Counted from the stretch's first letter, positions 41,725 through 51,536 are shown. The stretch: 64,000 bases of DNA from Flavihumibacter fluvii (GCF_018595675.2 NZ_CP092333.1:1016001-1080000), one strand, 5' to 3'. Notes: generated by a model not told the origin, from the sequence alone. Translations and numbers: made by a program.

Positions 41725-42717
41725 ATGAAAAAGATTTTACAGTTTTTATTTGAGCATAAATCCCTGTCAAGGGAAATGGCAAAGGAAGTACTCTTCAATA
41801 TTGGCAAAGGGCAGTTCAACGAACACGAGATTACCGCATTCATGACGGTGTACCTTATGCGCAGTGTAACTATTGAAGAATTACAGGGCTTCAGGGATGC
41901 TTTGCTGGAATTGTGTGTTCCTGTGAATTTCAATGGTGAAAGGGTGTTGGATATCGTGGGAACCGGCGGTGATGGCAAGAATACATTTAATATTTCCACC
42001 CTGGCCTGTTTTATTGTAGCGGGAACCGGGCAAAAAGTTGCCAAACATGGCAATTACGGAGCGTCTTCCATTAGCGGTGCATCAAATGTTATGGAACAAT
42101 TGGGGTACAAATTCAAAAACAGCAATGAAGCCCTTCAACGCGAATTGGATGCTGCTGATATTTGTTTCCTGCATGCCCCATTGTTTCACCCGGCATTAAA
42201 AGTGGTAGGTCCAATCCGGAAAAACCTAGGTATGCGAACTTTTTTTAATATGCTCGGACCTATGGTAAACCCAGCTGATCCTGCTTTCCAGTTGGTAGGC
42301 GTATATAACCTCGAAATGGCGCGTATTTACAATTACCTATTACAACAAACCGGCCGGCAATTTACCATTATTCATAGCCTCGATGGATACGATGAAATCT
42401 CATTGACCAGCGATACCAAGGTGATTACGAATTCCGGTGAACAAATATTTACCCCCGAACAATTGGGCAAGCGTATGGTTAATGCTTCCGATATTTACGG
42501 TGGCAATACGGTAGAAGAATCGGCGAAATTATTCCGTATTATCCTGGATGGAAAAGGAAGCTGGGCGCAGAATGCAGTTGTGCTGGCCAACGCAGGCATG
42601 GCTTTGCATAGTACTGGTTCCTATACTAATTATGATAATGCATACGCTGCAGCTGTAGAAAGCCTCGAAAGCGGCAGGGCAAAGGCTGCATTGGATAAAC
42701 TAATTCAAGTTCAATGA
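41725..42717 (+). CDS. trpD: Anthranilate phosphoribosyltransferase
   Basis: 330 residues. Transfers phosphoribosyl from PRPP to anthranilate. The PRPP loop GTGGDGKNTFNIST, then KHGNYGASSISGASNVMEQLG, and NMLGPMVNPADPAFQLVGVY are the family motifs. Ends with a 4-base ATGA overlap with trpC, so translation is coupled. Confidence 0.97.
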   Translation: MKKILQFLFEHKSLSREMAKEVLFNIGKGQFNEHEITAFMTVYLMRSVTIEELQGFRDALLELCVPVNFNGERVLDIVGTGGDGKNTFNISTLACFIVAGTGQKVAKHGNYGASSISGASNVMEQLGYKFKNSNEALQRELDAADICFLHAPLFHPALKVVGPIRKNLGMRTFFNMLGPMVNPADPAFQLVGVYNLEMARIYNYLLQQTGRQFTIIHSLDGYDEISLTSDTKVITNSGEQIFTPEQLGKRMVNASDIYGGNTVEESAKLFRIILDGKGSWAQNAVVLANAGMALHSTGSYTNYDNAYAAAVESLESGRAKAALDKLIQVQ

Positions 42718-43505
42718 ATATCCTAGATACAATAATAGCCGCAAAACGAATTGAAGTGGCCGGCCGGAAGTTACAATTACCGGTTTCTTTGCTTGAAAAA
42801 TCAGCGGGATTTAAGCGCCAGAAAATTTCCCTGGAGCAATTTTTATTGGATGATAACCGAACGGGCATTATTGCTGAATTCAAAAGACGGTCCCCTTCCA
42901 AAGGTATTATCAATGCAAACGCTGATGTGGTCGAAGTTACCCGGGCCTATGCTGAAAATGGCGCTTCGGCTTTATCCGTTTTAACAGATGAACTGTTTTT
43001 TGGCGGGTCGACTGCAGACCTGGAAGCTGCCCGGATTAACCAGATTCCAATACTCCGAAAGGATTTTATCATAGATGAGTACCAGCTGGTTGAAGCTAAA
43101 TCAATGGGTGCTGATGTGATTCTGCTCATCGCCGCCTGCCTGTCACCAGGAGAAGTGAAATTCCTTGCCAGGGCCGCTACCGACCTTGGCCTTGAAGTTT
43201 TGCTGGAATTACATGATAATGATGAACTGGGCCATGTGAATGAGTTTACACCAATTGTGGGCATCAATAATCGAAATTTAAAGACCTTTACCGTGGATAT
43301 CGACAGGAGCCTGTCCATGGCATCATTGCTTCCGGCAAATACCGTAAAGGTTGCTGAAAGCGGAATTGATAAAGTGGATAACATTAAATTGTTTCGCGAA
43401 AATGGTTTCCGGGGATTTCTGATGGGGGAATTCTTTATGAAGTCTCCTGATCCGGGTGAGGCTTTCCGTCATTTCGTACATCAATTGAAAACGGCATCTT
43501 TATAA
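42714..43505 (+). CDS. trpC: Indole-3-glycerol phosphate synthase
   Basis: 263 residues, TIM barrel. IIAEFKRRSPSKG holds the catalytic Lys and Glu region; LSVLTDELFFGGS, ILRKDFIIDEYQL, GINNRNLKTF and VAESGI follow in order. It closes the indole ring from CdRP. Not fused to TrpF here, which follows as a separate gene. Confidence 0.97.
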   Translation: MNILDTIIAAKRIEVAGRKLQLPVSLLEKSAGFKRQKISLEQFLLDDNRTGIIAEFKRRSPSKGIINANADVVEVTRAYAENGASALSVLTDELFFGGSTADLEAARINQIPILRKDFIIDEYQLVEAKSMGADVILLIAACLSPGEVKFLARAATDLGLEVLLELHDNDELGHVNEFTPIVGINNRNLKTFTVDIDRSLSMASLLPANTVKVAESGIDKVDNIKLFRENGFRGFLMGEFFMKSPDPGEAFRHFVHQLKTASL

Positions 43506-43566
43506 TATAGCCGGCCACTGTCACTGGTCGTTCACTGAATAGTAACACTTAAAATCCGAGCACTGT

Positions 43567-44196
43567 ATGAGAGTAAAAGTTTGCGGGATGACCCAGTTAA
43601 ACCAGGTGGATCAATTGGAGAAACTGGGCGCCACATTTGCAGGATTCATTTTTTATCCAAGGAGTCCGCGATATGTTTTAAGGTATATGACAACTACCCA
43701 ATTGAAAAAGGAGAATAATATTAATAAAGTAGGTGTTTTTGTAAATGCAGGTGCTGATGAGGTTTTGCAGATGGTGGATGAATGCCGTTTGCATATGGTT
43801 CAGTTGCATGGTGATGAAACACCAAAATACTGCGAGAAGATATCCGACTATGTTTCTGTCGTAAAAGCTTTTCGGTTAAGCGACAATGATAGCATCGAAT
43901 GGATGGTTAAACCCTACATGGATGTATGTGACATGTTCCTGTTTGATACCATGGGTGTAGGTTATGGCGGAACAGGAAAAAAATTCGACTGGAACCTGCT
44001 GAATAACCAAAAAATCGGTAAGCCCTATTTCCTTAGCGGGGGCATAGAACCGAATGATGAGACAGCGTTAAAGGAATTTTCAAAAAGCGATGCCGCCAAA
44101 GGCTTATTTGCCATTGATATCAACAGCCAGTTTGAATCTAGTCCGGGTGTAAAAGACCTAGATAAAGTCAGCAAATTTATTTCGCGGATACTCTGA
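43567..44196 (+). CDS. trpF: Phosphoribosylanthranilate isomerase
   Basis: 209 residues. [14 protein letters not shown] carries the catalytic Cys, [12 protein letters not shown] and VQLHGDE follow, and [17 protein letters not shown] has the catalytic Asp. LSGGIEPND ends the barrel. 61 bases after trpC with no clear signal between, and 11 bases before trpB. Confidence 0.96.
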   Translation: MRVKVCGMTQLNQVDQLEKLGATFAGFIFYPRSPRYVLRYMTTTQLKKENNINKVGVFVNAGADEVLQMVDECRLHMVQLHGDETPKYCEKISDYVSVVKAFRLSDNDSIEWMVKPYMDVCDMFLFDTMGVGYGGTGKKFDWNLLNNQKIGKPYFLSGGIEPNDETALKEFSKSDAAKGLFAIDINSQFESSPGVKDLDKVSKFISRIL

Positions 44197-44207
44197 AAAA
44201 AATAATT

Positions 44208-45413
44208 ATGGATACCAGAATGACCTACCAGCAGCCCAATGAACACGGATATTACGGGAAATTTGGCGGTGCCTATATCCCTGAAATGTTACACCCCAAT
44301 GTAACCGAATTGCAGGCGCGTTACCTTGAAATCATGCAGGAGCCGGCGTTCCAGCTGGAATTCCGGGACCTGTTACGTGATTACGTGGGCCGGCCAACCC
44401 CGTTATACTATGCAAAAAGGCTTAGCCAGCAATTCAATAGTAATATTTACCTGAAGCGGGAAGACCTTTGCCATACCGGTGCGCATAAGATCAATAATAC
44501 CATTGGACAAATCCTGCTCGCCAACCGGTTAGGTAAAAAACGCATTATTGCAGAAACAGGTGCCGGCCAGCATGGCGTAGCAACTGCTACTGTTTGTGCT
44601 TTGAAGGGCGTGGAATGCATTGTTTATATGGGAGAGAAAGATATCGAAAGGCAAGCCCCGAATGTTGCCCGGATGCGCATGCTCGGTGCAAAGGTTGTTC
44701 CTGCAATGAGTGGTAGCAAAACCCTGAAAGATGCTACCAATGAAGCCATTCGCGATTGGATCAATAATGCAAAAGACACCCACTATATCATTGGAAGTGT
44801 GGTTGGTCCCCATCCTTATCCTGATATGGTGGCCCGGTTTCAAAGTGTTATCAGTGAAGAAACGCGCTGGCAACTAAAGGAAAAAACGGGCAGTGAATTG
44901 CCTTCACATGTCATTGCCTGCGTAGGCGGCGGAAGTAATGCCGCAGGTGCATTCTATCATTTTTTGGATGAAATGAGCGTGCAGCTTGTAGCAGTGGAAG
45001 CTGCAGGCCATGGAGTTAACAGTGGCCTGAGCGCAGCAACAACGGCACTTGGCAAAGCGGGTATATTACATGGCAGTAAAAGTCTTGTAATGCAAACAGA
45101 GGATGGGCAGGTGGTTGAACCACACAGTATTTCAGCCGGATTGGATTATCCGGGTATAGGACCACTGCACGCACATTTGTATGAAAGTGGAAGAGGGCTT
45201 TTCCTGAATGTGACAGACGAAGAAGCGTTACGTGCAGCATTTGATATTGCCCGGCTCGAAGGAATAATACCAGCATTAGAAACAGCCCATGCTTTTGCTG
45301 CACTTAAACAGCTGAACCTTACAAGAAAAGATCAGTTGGTGTTGTGCCTTAGTGGCAGGGGCGATAAGGACCTGGGTACCTATATGAAACAAATGGATAT
45401 GATGAATGCATAA
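44208..45413 (+). CDS. trpB: Tryptophan synthase beta chain
   Basis: 401 residues. PLP lysine Lys94 in [20 protein letters not shown], and the phosphate loop [10 protein letters not shown]. Condenses indole and serine in complex with TrpA. An internal ATG at 44220 is a possible start four residues later. In operon order directly before trpA, with 12 bases between. Confidence 0.98.
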   Translation: MDTRMTYQQPNEHGYYGKFGGAYIPEMLHPNVTELQARYLEIMQEPAFQLEFRDLLRDYVGRPTPLYYAKRLSQQFNSNIYLKREDLCHTGAHKINNTIGQILLANRLGKKRIIAETGAGQHGVATATVCALKGVECIVYMGEKDIERQAPNVARMRMLGAKVVPAMSGSKTLKDATNEAIRDWINNAKDTHYIIGSVVGPHPYPDMVARFQSVISEETRWQLKEKTGSELPSHVIACVGGGSNAAGAFYHFLDEMSVQLVAVEAAGHGVNSGLSAATTALGKAGILHGSKSLVMQTEDGQVVEPHSISAGLDYPGIGPLHAHLYESGRGLFLNVTDEEALRAAFDIARLEGIIPALETAHAFAALKQLNLTRKDQLVLCLSGRGDKDLGTYMKQMDMMNA

Positions 45414-45425
45414 GAATAAAAATCT

Positions 45426-46202
45426 ATGAGTCGGATTAAAGAATTATTTGCACAAAAAAACAGTCGCGTATTAAACGTGTATTGCACTGCCGGGTATCCT
45501 GAATTGAATAGTACCCTTGAGTTGATGGAAGCATTACAAGCCAATGGCGCTGACCTGATCGAACTGGGGATGCCATACAGCGATCCCCTGGCTGATGGTC
45601 CGGTTATCCAGGCCAGCAGCAGTATCGCACTGGAAAACGGAATGACCATCGCTGTTTTATTTGAGCAATTAAAAGATTTCAGGAAGAACATACAGGTCCC
45701 TGTTATCCTGATGGGATACATGAACCCGGTATTACAATATGGGTTTGAAAGGTTTTGCCGCGATGCTGCTGCTGTTGGAATCGATGGATTGATTTTACCA
45801 GACCTTCCCGAGTTTGAGTTTGAAACTGAATATGGCACAATCATCCATAAATACGGACTCGATTTTATCTTCCTGGTAACTCCTGAAACTACTGAAGCCC
45901 GGGTCCGTAAGCTTGACCAGTTGAGCGGCGGATTTTTATATGCTGTATCATCATCTTCCACTACCGGTGGTCAAAAGAATATGACTAATGTGAGCGATTA
46001 CCTGCAACGGTTAAGGGGGTATGGACTTCATAATCCGGTCCTGGTTGGTTTTGGTATCAAGGACAAAGCCGGATTTGATGCGGCCTGTGAAAATGCACAG
46101 GGAGCTATCATTGGATCCGCATTTATTAAAGCACTGGAGGGTACAGACAATATCCAGGCAACAACAAAAGCATTTATGGAAGAGGTGCTTTCCATTTCAT
46201 GA
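45426..46202 (+). CDS. trpA: Tryptophan synthase alpha chain
   Basis: 258 residues. The catalytic pair is Glu46 in IELGMPYSDPLADGP and Asp57 in the same stretch. VPVILMGYMNPVLQYG and LVGFGIKD are further marks. It cleaves indole-3-glycerol phosphate and channels indole to TrpB. The trp series ends here, but no terminator is seen, and hisH follows after 27 bases. Confidence 0.97.
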   Translation: MSRIKELFAQKNSRVLNVYCTAGYPELNSTLELMEALQANGADLIELGMPYSDPLADGPVIQASSSIALENGMTIAVLFEQLKDFRKNIQVPVILMGYMNPVLQYGFERFCRDAAAVGIDGLILPDLPEFEFETEYGTIIHKYGLDFIFLVTPETTEARVRKLDQLSGGFLYAVSSSSTTGGQKNMTNVSDYLQRLRGYGLHNPVLVGFGIKDKAGFDAACENAQGAIIGSAFIKALEGTDNIQATTKAFMEEVLSIS

Positions 46203-46229
46203 ATGGACCATTAATAATGAAAAGTAGTT

Positions 46230-46820
46230 ATGGATCTAGCTATAGTTAAATACAATGCCGGTAATATTCAAAGCGTACTGTATGCGCTGGAGAGAATTGG
46301 CGCAACAGCAACTGTGACAGATGATCATGCCATTTTGCAGAATGCCGATAAGGTTATTTTTCCTGGTGTAGGTGAGGCCAGCAGTGCTATGCGTTACCTG
46401 CGTGAAAAGGGATTAGATGTGATACTGAAAAACCTTCAGCAACCTGTATTGGGAATATGCCTGGGAATGCAATTGATGTGCACCTGGTCAGAAGAAAATG
46501 ATACCACCTGCCTGGGAATTTTCGATGAGCCGGTAAAACAATTCAGGCCAACAAATCGCAATTTAAAAGTTCCCCAGATAGGTTGGAATACGATCAGTTC
46601 ATTACAATCTCCTTTATTCGACAAAATTCCTGAAGACAGTTATTGTTATTTTGTCCATGGCTATTATGCAGCACTAGGCAACCAGACTATTGCCGTAACG
46701 GATTATGTGCAACCCTATAGTTCTGCCCTACAGCATAAAAATTTTTACGGGGTACAATTTCACCCCGAAAAATCTGCTAAAGTAGGAGAACAGATCCTTA
46801 GAAATTTTTTAGCGATTTAA
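46230..46820 (+). CDS. hisH: Imidazole glycerol phosphate synthase, glutaminase subunit
   Basis: 196 residues. Class I glutaminase with Cys77 in GICLGMQLM, FPGVGEASSAM and YGVQFHPEKS. It feeds ammonia to HisF. First of the second group of his genes, placed directly behind trpA and therefore probably transcribed from the trp promoter. Confidence 0.96.
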   Translation: MDLAIVKYNAGNIQSVLYALERIGATATVTDDHAILQNADKVIFPGVGEASSAMRYLREKGLDVILKNLQQPVLGICLGMQLMCTWSEENDTTCLGIFDEPVKQFRPTNRNLKVPQIGWNTISSLQSPLFDKIPEDSYCYFVHGYYAALGNQTIAVTDYVQPYSSALQHKNFYGVQFHPEKSAKVGEQILRNFLAI

Positions 46821-46823
46821 GAC

Positions 46824-48236
46824 ATGGGTACACAATTACATGAAGACCTCAGGCAATTACCTCAGATTTTGCAAAGTGCCATGCAACTTGGCCTGCAGTA
46901 CCTGGAAGGTATCGACCAGCGTCCCACCTCCGTTCAACACCCCAATATAGTTTGGCCCGGACTTCCATTGGATGGTTTAGGAGGTGCTGGTGCGCAACAG
47001 GTTTTCGAGAAAGTTTTTTTACCTGCAATTGTAGCATCCTCGGGTCCGCGATATTGGGGTTTTGTAACTGGAGGAACTACACCAGCTGCCATTGCCGGTG
47101 ACTGGTTGAGTGCTGTCTTTGACCAGAATACCCAAAGTACAACTGGAACTGGCGATGCTTCGGCCTTGCTGGAATTGCAGACGGTACAATTGTTACTGGA
47201 CCTTTTTGGTTTGCCTGGCCATTTCATGGGGGCATTTGTAACCGGGGCAACAATGGCCAACTTCTCCGGACTCGCTGTAGCCCGGCAATGGGTAGGGCAG
47301 CAGCTACAGTATGATATTGCCAGGGACGGTTTAAGAAAAGACATTAAGGTTTTCGCCGGGTCACCTCATTCCAGTTCCTTAAAAGCCCTGGCCATGCTCG
47401 GTATAGGAAGTAAACAAGTGGTCAGCGTTCCACTCCTGCATGGCCGTGAAGCAATGGATACCGCAGCTTTACAGCAACTGCTTCCAGCAGATCCATCAGA
47501 ACCTTTCATTATTATAGCCAGCGCGGGAACTGTGAACACAGTTGATTTTGATGATTTTGAAGCTATACTTTCTTTACGTAAGAGCTATAATTTCTGGTTG
47601 CATATTGATGCAGCATTTGGTGCTTTCGCGGCTTGTTCACCTGCGCACTCCCGCTTGCTGCAAGGATGGGAGCATGCGGATAGTATCACCGTTGATTTCC
47701 ACAAATGGCTGAATGTGCCTTATGACAGCGCCATGATATTCACACGTAAAGAGCATGGAAGGTTGCAAATGCAGAGTTTTCAGAATTCATCTGCACCATA
47801 CCTTGGGAATCCCGAAGAACAATTCAGTTACCTGAATTTTGTTCCTGAAAATTCGCGCCGTTTCAGGGCTTTGCCAGTCTGGTTCACACTGATGGCATAT
47901 GGAAAAGAAGGCTATCGTGTTTTAGTAGAACAAAGTATAGCCCTGGCTAATGATTTGGCTGCTGTAATAGTAGAGACCGGTTATTTTCATATGGCGGCAC
48001 CTGTCAGGCTAAACACAGTTTGTTTTTCAGTACATCCTGATTATACCGAACGGATCAACCAGGATAAATTATTGCAATATATTAATGAAGAAGGCAAGGT
48101 CTTTATGACTCCAACAAATTATGGCGGGAAACCATGTATAAGGGCAGCCCTGGTGAATTTCCGCACTAATCCGGAAGATATAGGTATTGCCATTATATCC
48201 ATAAAATCAGCTGTACAAAAAATTTTACATCCTTAA
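46824..48236 (+). CDS. PLP-dependent decarboxylase, group II (aromatic amino acid decarboxylase-like)
   Basis: 470 residues, fold type I. The PLP lysine is Lys294 in DFHKWLN. Asp262 in LHIDAAFGAFA pairs with the pyridine nitrogen, and His182 in SPHSSSLKA stacks on the ring. The N-terminal half has YWGFVTGGTTPAAIAGDWL. Family members decarboxylate aromatic amino acids, glutamate or histidine, and some act as aldehyde synthases; sequence does not show which. It lies 3 bases after hisH and 7 before hisA, so it is expressed with them. A link to histidine or tryptophan use is suggested by location only. Confidence 0.85.
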   Translation: MGTQLHEDLRQLPQILQSAMQLGLQYLEGIDQRPTSVQHPNIVWPGLPLDGLGGAGAQQVFEKVFLPAIVASSGPRYWGFVTGGTTPAAIAGDWLSAVFDQNTQSTTGTGDASALLELQTVQLLLDLFGLPGHFMGAFVTGATMANFSGLAVARQWVGQQLQYDIARDGLRKDIKVFAGSPHSSSLKALAMLGIGSKQVVSVPLLHGREAMDTAALQQLLPADPSEPFIIIASAGTVNTVDFDDFEAILSLRKSYNFWLHIDAAFGAFAACSPAHSRLLQGWEHADSITVDFHKWLNVPYDSAMIFTRKEHGRLQMQSFQNSSAPYLGNPEEQFSYLNFVPENSRRFRALPVWFTLMAYGKEGYRVLVEQSIALANDLAAVIVETGYFHMAAPVRLNTVCFSVHPDYTERINQDKLLQYINEEGKVFMTPTNYGGKPCIRAALVNFRTNPEDIGIAIISIKSAVQKILHP

Positions 48237-48243
48237 AAATACT

Positions 48244-48960
48244 ATGGAAATAATACCTGCAATAGATATCATAGATGGAAAATGTGTCCGGTTAATCCAG
48301 GGTGATTATGAACTGAAAACCGTGTACAATGAGCATCCGCTGGAAGTGGCTAAAGCGTTTGAAGGTGCCGGCCTGAAAAGGTTACACCTTGTAGACCTGG
48401 ATGGTGCCAAAGCCGGGACAGTTAAGAACTGGAAAGTATTGGAATCAATTGCCGGTAAAACAAAACTGGTGATCGATTTTGGTGGTGGTATTAAGGAATT
48501 AAATGATGTGAATATAGTATTTGAATCAGGCGCCAGTCTTGCAACTATTGGCAGCATGGCTGTAAAATCGGAAGACCGCTTTGTACAATGGCTACAGCAA
48601 TTTGGCGCACATCGCTTTCTGCTGGGAGCTGATGTAAGGGAGGAAAAGATAGCAGTTGGCGGATGGCTGGAAACCACCAATATATGGATCTATGATTTCC
48701 TCCGAAAGTATATTGACCATGGCGTTCAGCAGGTTTTTTGCACAGATGTTAGCAAAGATGGTAAACTCGAAGGTCCGGCCCTTGAGCTATATAGAAATAT
48801 TTTAGCAGAATTTCCCAAGCTGCAGTTCATCGCTTCGGGTGGAGTTAGCAAAATTGATGATCTCTACCAGTTGGCTGATATTGGTTGCAGTGGCGCTATT
48901 GTAGGGAAAGCCATTTATGAAAACAGGATCAGCCTGGCTGACCTTACCCAGTTTAGGTAG
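48244..48960 (+). CDS. hisA: ProFAR isomerase (phosphoribosylformimino-AICAR isomerase)
   Basis: 238 residues, half-barrel duplicated TIM barrel. IIPAIDIIDGKCVRL starts the protein with the first catalytic Asp; LIVGG-type phosphate sites appear as IDFGGGIKELND and IASGGVSKIDDL, and CTDVSKDGKLEGPAL holds the second Asp. Carries out the Amadori step before HisHF. Confidence 0.96.
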   Translation: MEIIPAIDIIDGKCVRLIQGDYELKTVYNEHPLEVAKAFEGAGLKRLHLVDLDGAKAGTVKNWKVLESIAGKTKLVIDFGGGIKELNDVNIVFESGASLATIGSMAVKSEDRFVQWLQQFGAHRFLLGADVREEKIAVGGWLETTNIWIYDFLRKYIDHGVQQVFCTDVSKDGKLEGPALELYRNILAEFPKLQFIASGGVSKIDDLYQLADIGCSGAIVGKAIYENRISLADLTQFR

Positions 48961-48989
48961 AACCATGAATACTGAAAGCACAAATAACT

Positions 48990-49748
48990 ATGCTAACTAA
49001 AAGAATCATTCCCTGCCTCGATATAAAAGATGGCCGCACAGTCAAGGGGACCAATTTTGTGGACCTTCGTGATGCCGGCGATCCGGTTGAATTGGGAAAA
49101 TTGTATGCAGAACAGGGAGCTGATGAATTGGTCTTCCTTGATATCACAGCCACAGTGGAAAGAAGGAAAACATTAAGTGAATTGGTCAACAGGATCAGTC
49201 ACGAGATTAACATCCCCTTTACAGTAGGTGGTGGTATCAGTAGTGTGGAGGATGTTCGGGTATTATTACAAAATGGTGCTGATAAAATATCGGTCAATAC
49301 GGCCGCCTTTAAAAGGCCGGCATTGCTTACTGAACTCGAAAAGGATTTTGGCAGCCAATGTGTGGTACTGGCTATCGATACCCGACAGGAAGATGACGGT
49401 GAATGGTATGTTTACCTAAATGGGGGAAGGACGCCTACCGGCAGGCTTTGTATGGATTGGGCAGAAGAAGCCGTGGCACTTGGTGCCGGTGAAATATTAC
49501 TGACTTCGATGAACCATGACGGAACTAAAAAAGGCTTTGCCATTGATATTACAAGGCGGCTTGCTGATCGATTATCTGTTCCTGTTATAGCTTCCGGTGG
49601 GGGTGGCGCAATGGAACATTTTGTGGATGTATTTGAACTGGGGCATGCGGACGCCGCACTGGCCGCCAGTATTTTCCACTTTAAGGAAATCGGCATTCCT
49701 CAACTAAAGGAATACCTGGCTTCCAAAGGCATTGTGGTAAGGCGTTAA
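48990..49748 (+). CDS. hisF: Imidazole glycerol phosphate synthase, cyclase subunit
   Basis: 252 residues. [20 protein letters not shown] carries the catalytic Asp11 and the phosphate site, [35 protein letters not shown] with the second Asp, and [11 protein letters not shown]. It forms the imidazole ring with ammonia from HisH, releasing AICAR. Confidence 0.97.
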   Translation: MLTKRIIPCLDIKDGRTVKGTNFVDLRDAGDPVELGKLYAEQGADELVFLDITATVERRKTLSELVNRISHEINIPFTVGGGISSVEDVRVLLQNGADKISVNTAAFKRPALLTELEKDFGSQCVVLAIDTRQEDDGEWYVYLNGGRTPTGRLCMDWAEEAVALGAGEILLTSMNHDGTKKGFAIDITRRLADRLSVPVIASGGGGAMEHFVDVFELGHADAALAASIFHFKEIGIPQLKEYLASKGIVVRR

Positions 49749-49764
49749 GGCTGGAAAATAGTTG

Positions 49765-49772
49765 TAAATTTG
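49765..49772 (+). promoter_or_regulatory. Possible internal -7 element before hisIE
   Basis: TAAATTTG, a full TAnnTTTG match, 4 bases before the hisIE ATG at 49777. No -33 TTTG at the right distance. If active, the transcript would be leaderless. It may also be chance. Confidence 0.3.
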
Positions 49773-49776
49773 TGTC

Positions 49777-50373
49777 ATGAAAGTGGATTTTGCAAAATAT
49801 ACAGATGGTCTTGTCCCTGCAATTGTGCAGGATCACCAGACCCAAAAAGTACTGATGCTTGGGTTCATGAACCAGGAAGCGTTGAACCATACGGAATCTA
49901 CCGGTAAAGTGACTTTCTACAGCCGGTCAAAAAACCGGTTGTGGACCAAGGGCGAGGAAAGTGGTCACTTTTTGGACGTGAAATCCATCGCAGCTGATTG
50001 CGATAACGATACTTTACTGATCAAGGCCCATCCCAATGGCCCAACCTGCCATACCGGGGCCGATACCTGCTGGAGTGAACGCAACCATACGGAGAATTTC
50101 CTTTTTTACCTGGAAGATATTATTGACCTCCGCAAGCAGGCTTCACCAGATGAATCCTATGTGGCAAAGTTGTTTTCCAAAGGAATCAATAAAGTTGCAC
50201 AAAAAGTTGGTGAAGAGGCCGTGGAAATGGTGATTGAGTCGAAAGACAATAATGACGCTTTGTTCCTGAATGAATCTGCTGACCTCTTGTTCCATTATTT
50301 GCTTTTACTTAACGCTAAAGGTTTTAGCTTACAGGATGTAATTGATATCTTGAAAGACAGGCATTCAAAATAA
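49777..50373 (+). CDS. hisI: Bifunctional phosphoribosyl-AMP cyclohydrolase / phosphoribosyl-ATP pyrophosphatase
   Basis: 198 residues, a HisI-HisE fusion. The N-terminal cyclohydrolase has MLGFMNQEAL, SRSKNRLWTKGEESGH and the metal sites ADCDNDTLLI and CHTGADTCW. The C-terminal pyrophosphatase (about 108-198) has YVAKLFSKGINKVAQKVGEE, the EEAVEM metal site and ADLLFHYLLLL. It does steps two and three of histidine synthesis. Last his gene of the cluster. Confidence 0.96.
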   Translation: MKVDFAKYTDGLVPAIVQDHQTQKVLMLGFMNQEALNHTESTGKVTFYSRSKNRLWTKGEESGHFLDVKSIAADCDNDTLLIKAHPNGPTCHTGADTCWSERNHTENFLFYLEDIIDLRKQASPDESYVAKLFSKGINKVAQKVGEEAVEMVIESKDNNDALFLNESADLLFHYLLLLNAKGFSLQDVIDILKDRHSK

Positions 50374-50387
50374 ACCGCAACCCGCAC

Positions 50388-51470
50388 ATGAAAAAATGCT
50401 TTTATACTTTATTGTTATGCATACCCGTTATGGGGTGGGCACAAAATAGCCGATTTGAAATCACTGGAACCGTGGCAGGCCTGGCAGATAAATCGAAGAT
50501 ATTCCTTACGAACCCTGATGATCCCACTGACACGATCGCCAGTACTGTTTCCAACAAAAACTCATTTGTTATAAAAGGTACTTTGCCTGAAAGTAAGCTG
50601 TATTATCTCAGTTTTTTTCCTGCTGAAAAAAAGAGTTTGTTATTCCTGGACAATAATAAAATCATTCTGAAAGGCGATATCACAAAAGTGCAGCTATTTG
50701 AGTTAAATGGATCACCCGCACATACTTCATTCCTGCAATTCCAGCAGAAATTCGATCCATACTTTAAAGAATATGCGAAGTTGAGTGAAGCTGCCAATAA
50801 AACCGGTGTAAATGATAGCCTGTTGCAGTTATATAAGAGCCTGGTGAACCAGGTTGCAGAGGCCGGTGATGAATTTGCCAGTGCACATAAGGACCAGAAT
50901 ATAGCACCATTTATGTGGGCTACCATCATGCAGGTAGTGAATGATTTGCCACGGGTGGAAAGAAGTTTTCTTTCCATGTCACCTGCAGTTAAAGCGAGCT
51001 TTTATGGAAAATATTTGTCCGACCGGATTAATGAAAGCAAAATCGGTAGCATCGGTTCTCCGGCCATGGAGTTTGTCCAGGCCGATACAAGTGGTAAGCC
51101 TGTTGCTTTGTCCTCTTTTAAAGGCAAATACGTATTGGTAGATTTCTGGGCAAGTTGGTGTGGCCCATGCCGTAAGGAAAACCCCAATCTTGTTGCAGCG
51201 CATTCACGTTTCCGGGATAAGAATTTTACAGTTCTGGGTGTTTCATTGGATAATAACCGGGATCGCTGGATCAAAGCAATCAGTGATGACCAGCTGAACT
51301 GGACCCAGGTGAGCGACTTGCAATACTGGCAAAATGAAGTGGCAGTTAAATATAAGATCCAGACTATTCCGCAAAACCTTTTAATTGATCCAAATGGTGT
51401 CATTATAGGGAAAAATTTACGTGGCCAGGAATTGCAATTAAAACTCTGTGAATTGCTTGGCTGTAATTGA
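50388..51470 (+). CDS. TlpA-like thiol-disulfide oxidoreductase with DUF4369 domain
   Basis: 360 residues. Signal peptide 1-18 (MGWAQ). An N-terminal DUF4369 domain (about 22-115, RFEITGTVAGLADKSKIFL) precedes a helical linker and a thioredoxin domain (from about 225) with active site WCGPC, Cys258 and Cys261. Such periplasmic proteins reduce disulfides in other exported proteins, for example for cytochrome c maturation. 14 bases after hisIE, so it may be the last gene of the trp-his unit. A 14-bp hairpin lies 34 bases past its stop. Confidence 0.92.
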   Translation: MKKCFYTLLLCIPVMGWAQNSRFEITGTVAGLADKSKIFLTNPDDPTDTIASTVSNKNSFVIKGTLPESKLYYLSFFPAEKKSLLFLDNNKIILKGDITKVQLFELNGSPAHTSFLQFQQKFDPYFKEYAKLSEAANKTGVNDSLLQLYKSLVNQVAEAGDEFASAHKDQNIAPFMWATIMQVVNDLPRVERSFLSMSPAVKASFYGKYLSDRINESKIGSIGSPAMEFVQADTSGKPVALSSFKGKYVLVDFWASWCGPCRKENPNLVAAHSRFRDKNFTVLGVSLDNNRDRWIKAISDDQLNWTQVSDLQYWQNEVAVKYKIQTIPQNLLIDPNGVIIGKNLRGQELQLKLCELLGCN

Positions 51471-51504
51471 TATAAATTAATACCGTTATTTCACGCTGGA
51501 TTAA

Positions 51505-51536
51505 ACAATGCCTGCAAAGTATTTTGCAGGCATTGT
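51505..51536. terminator. Long hairpin after the TlpA-like gene
   Basis: ACAATGCCTGCAAA (51505-51518) pairs perfectly with its complement at 51523-51536 around a 4-base loop. No T-run follows, so it could be an RNA-stability element or a weak terminator at the end of the trp-his unit. The remaining 51537-51716 shows nothing clear. Confidence 0.55.

Noticed and set aside
42947-43384. A 145-residue minus-strand frame within trpC
   Set aside because: Antisense to a conserved enzyme, with no start signal or domain.
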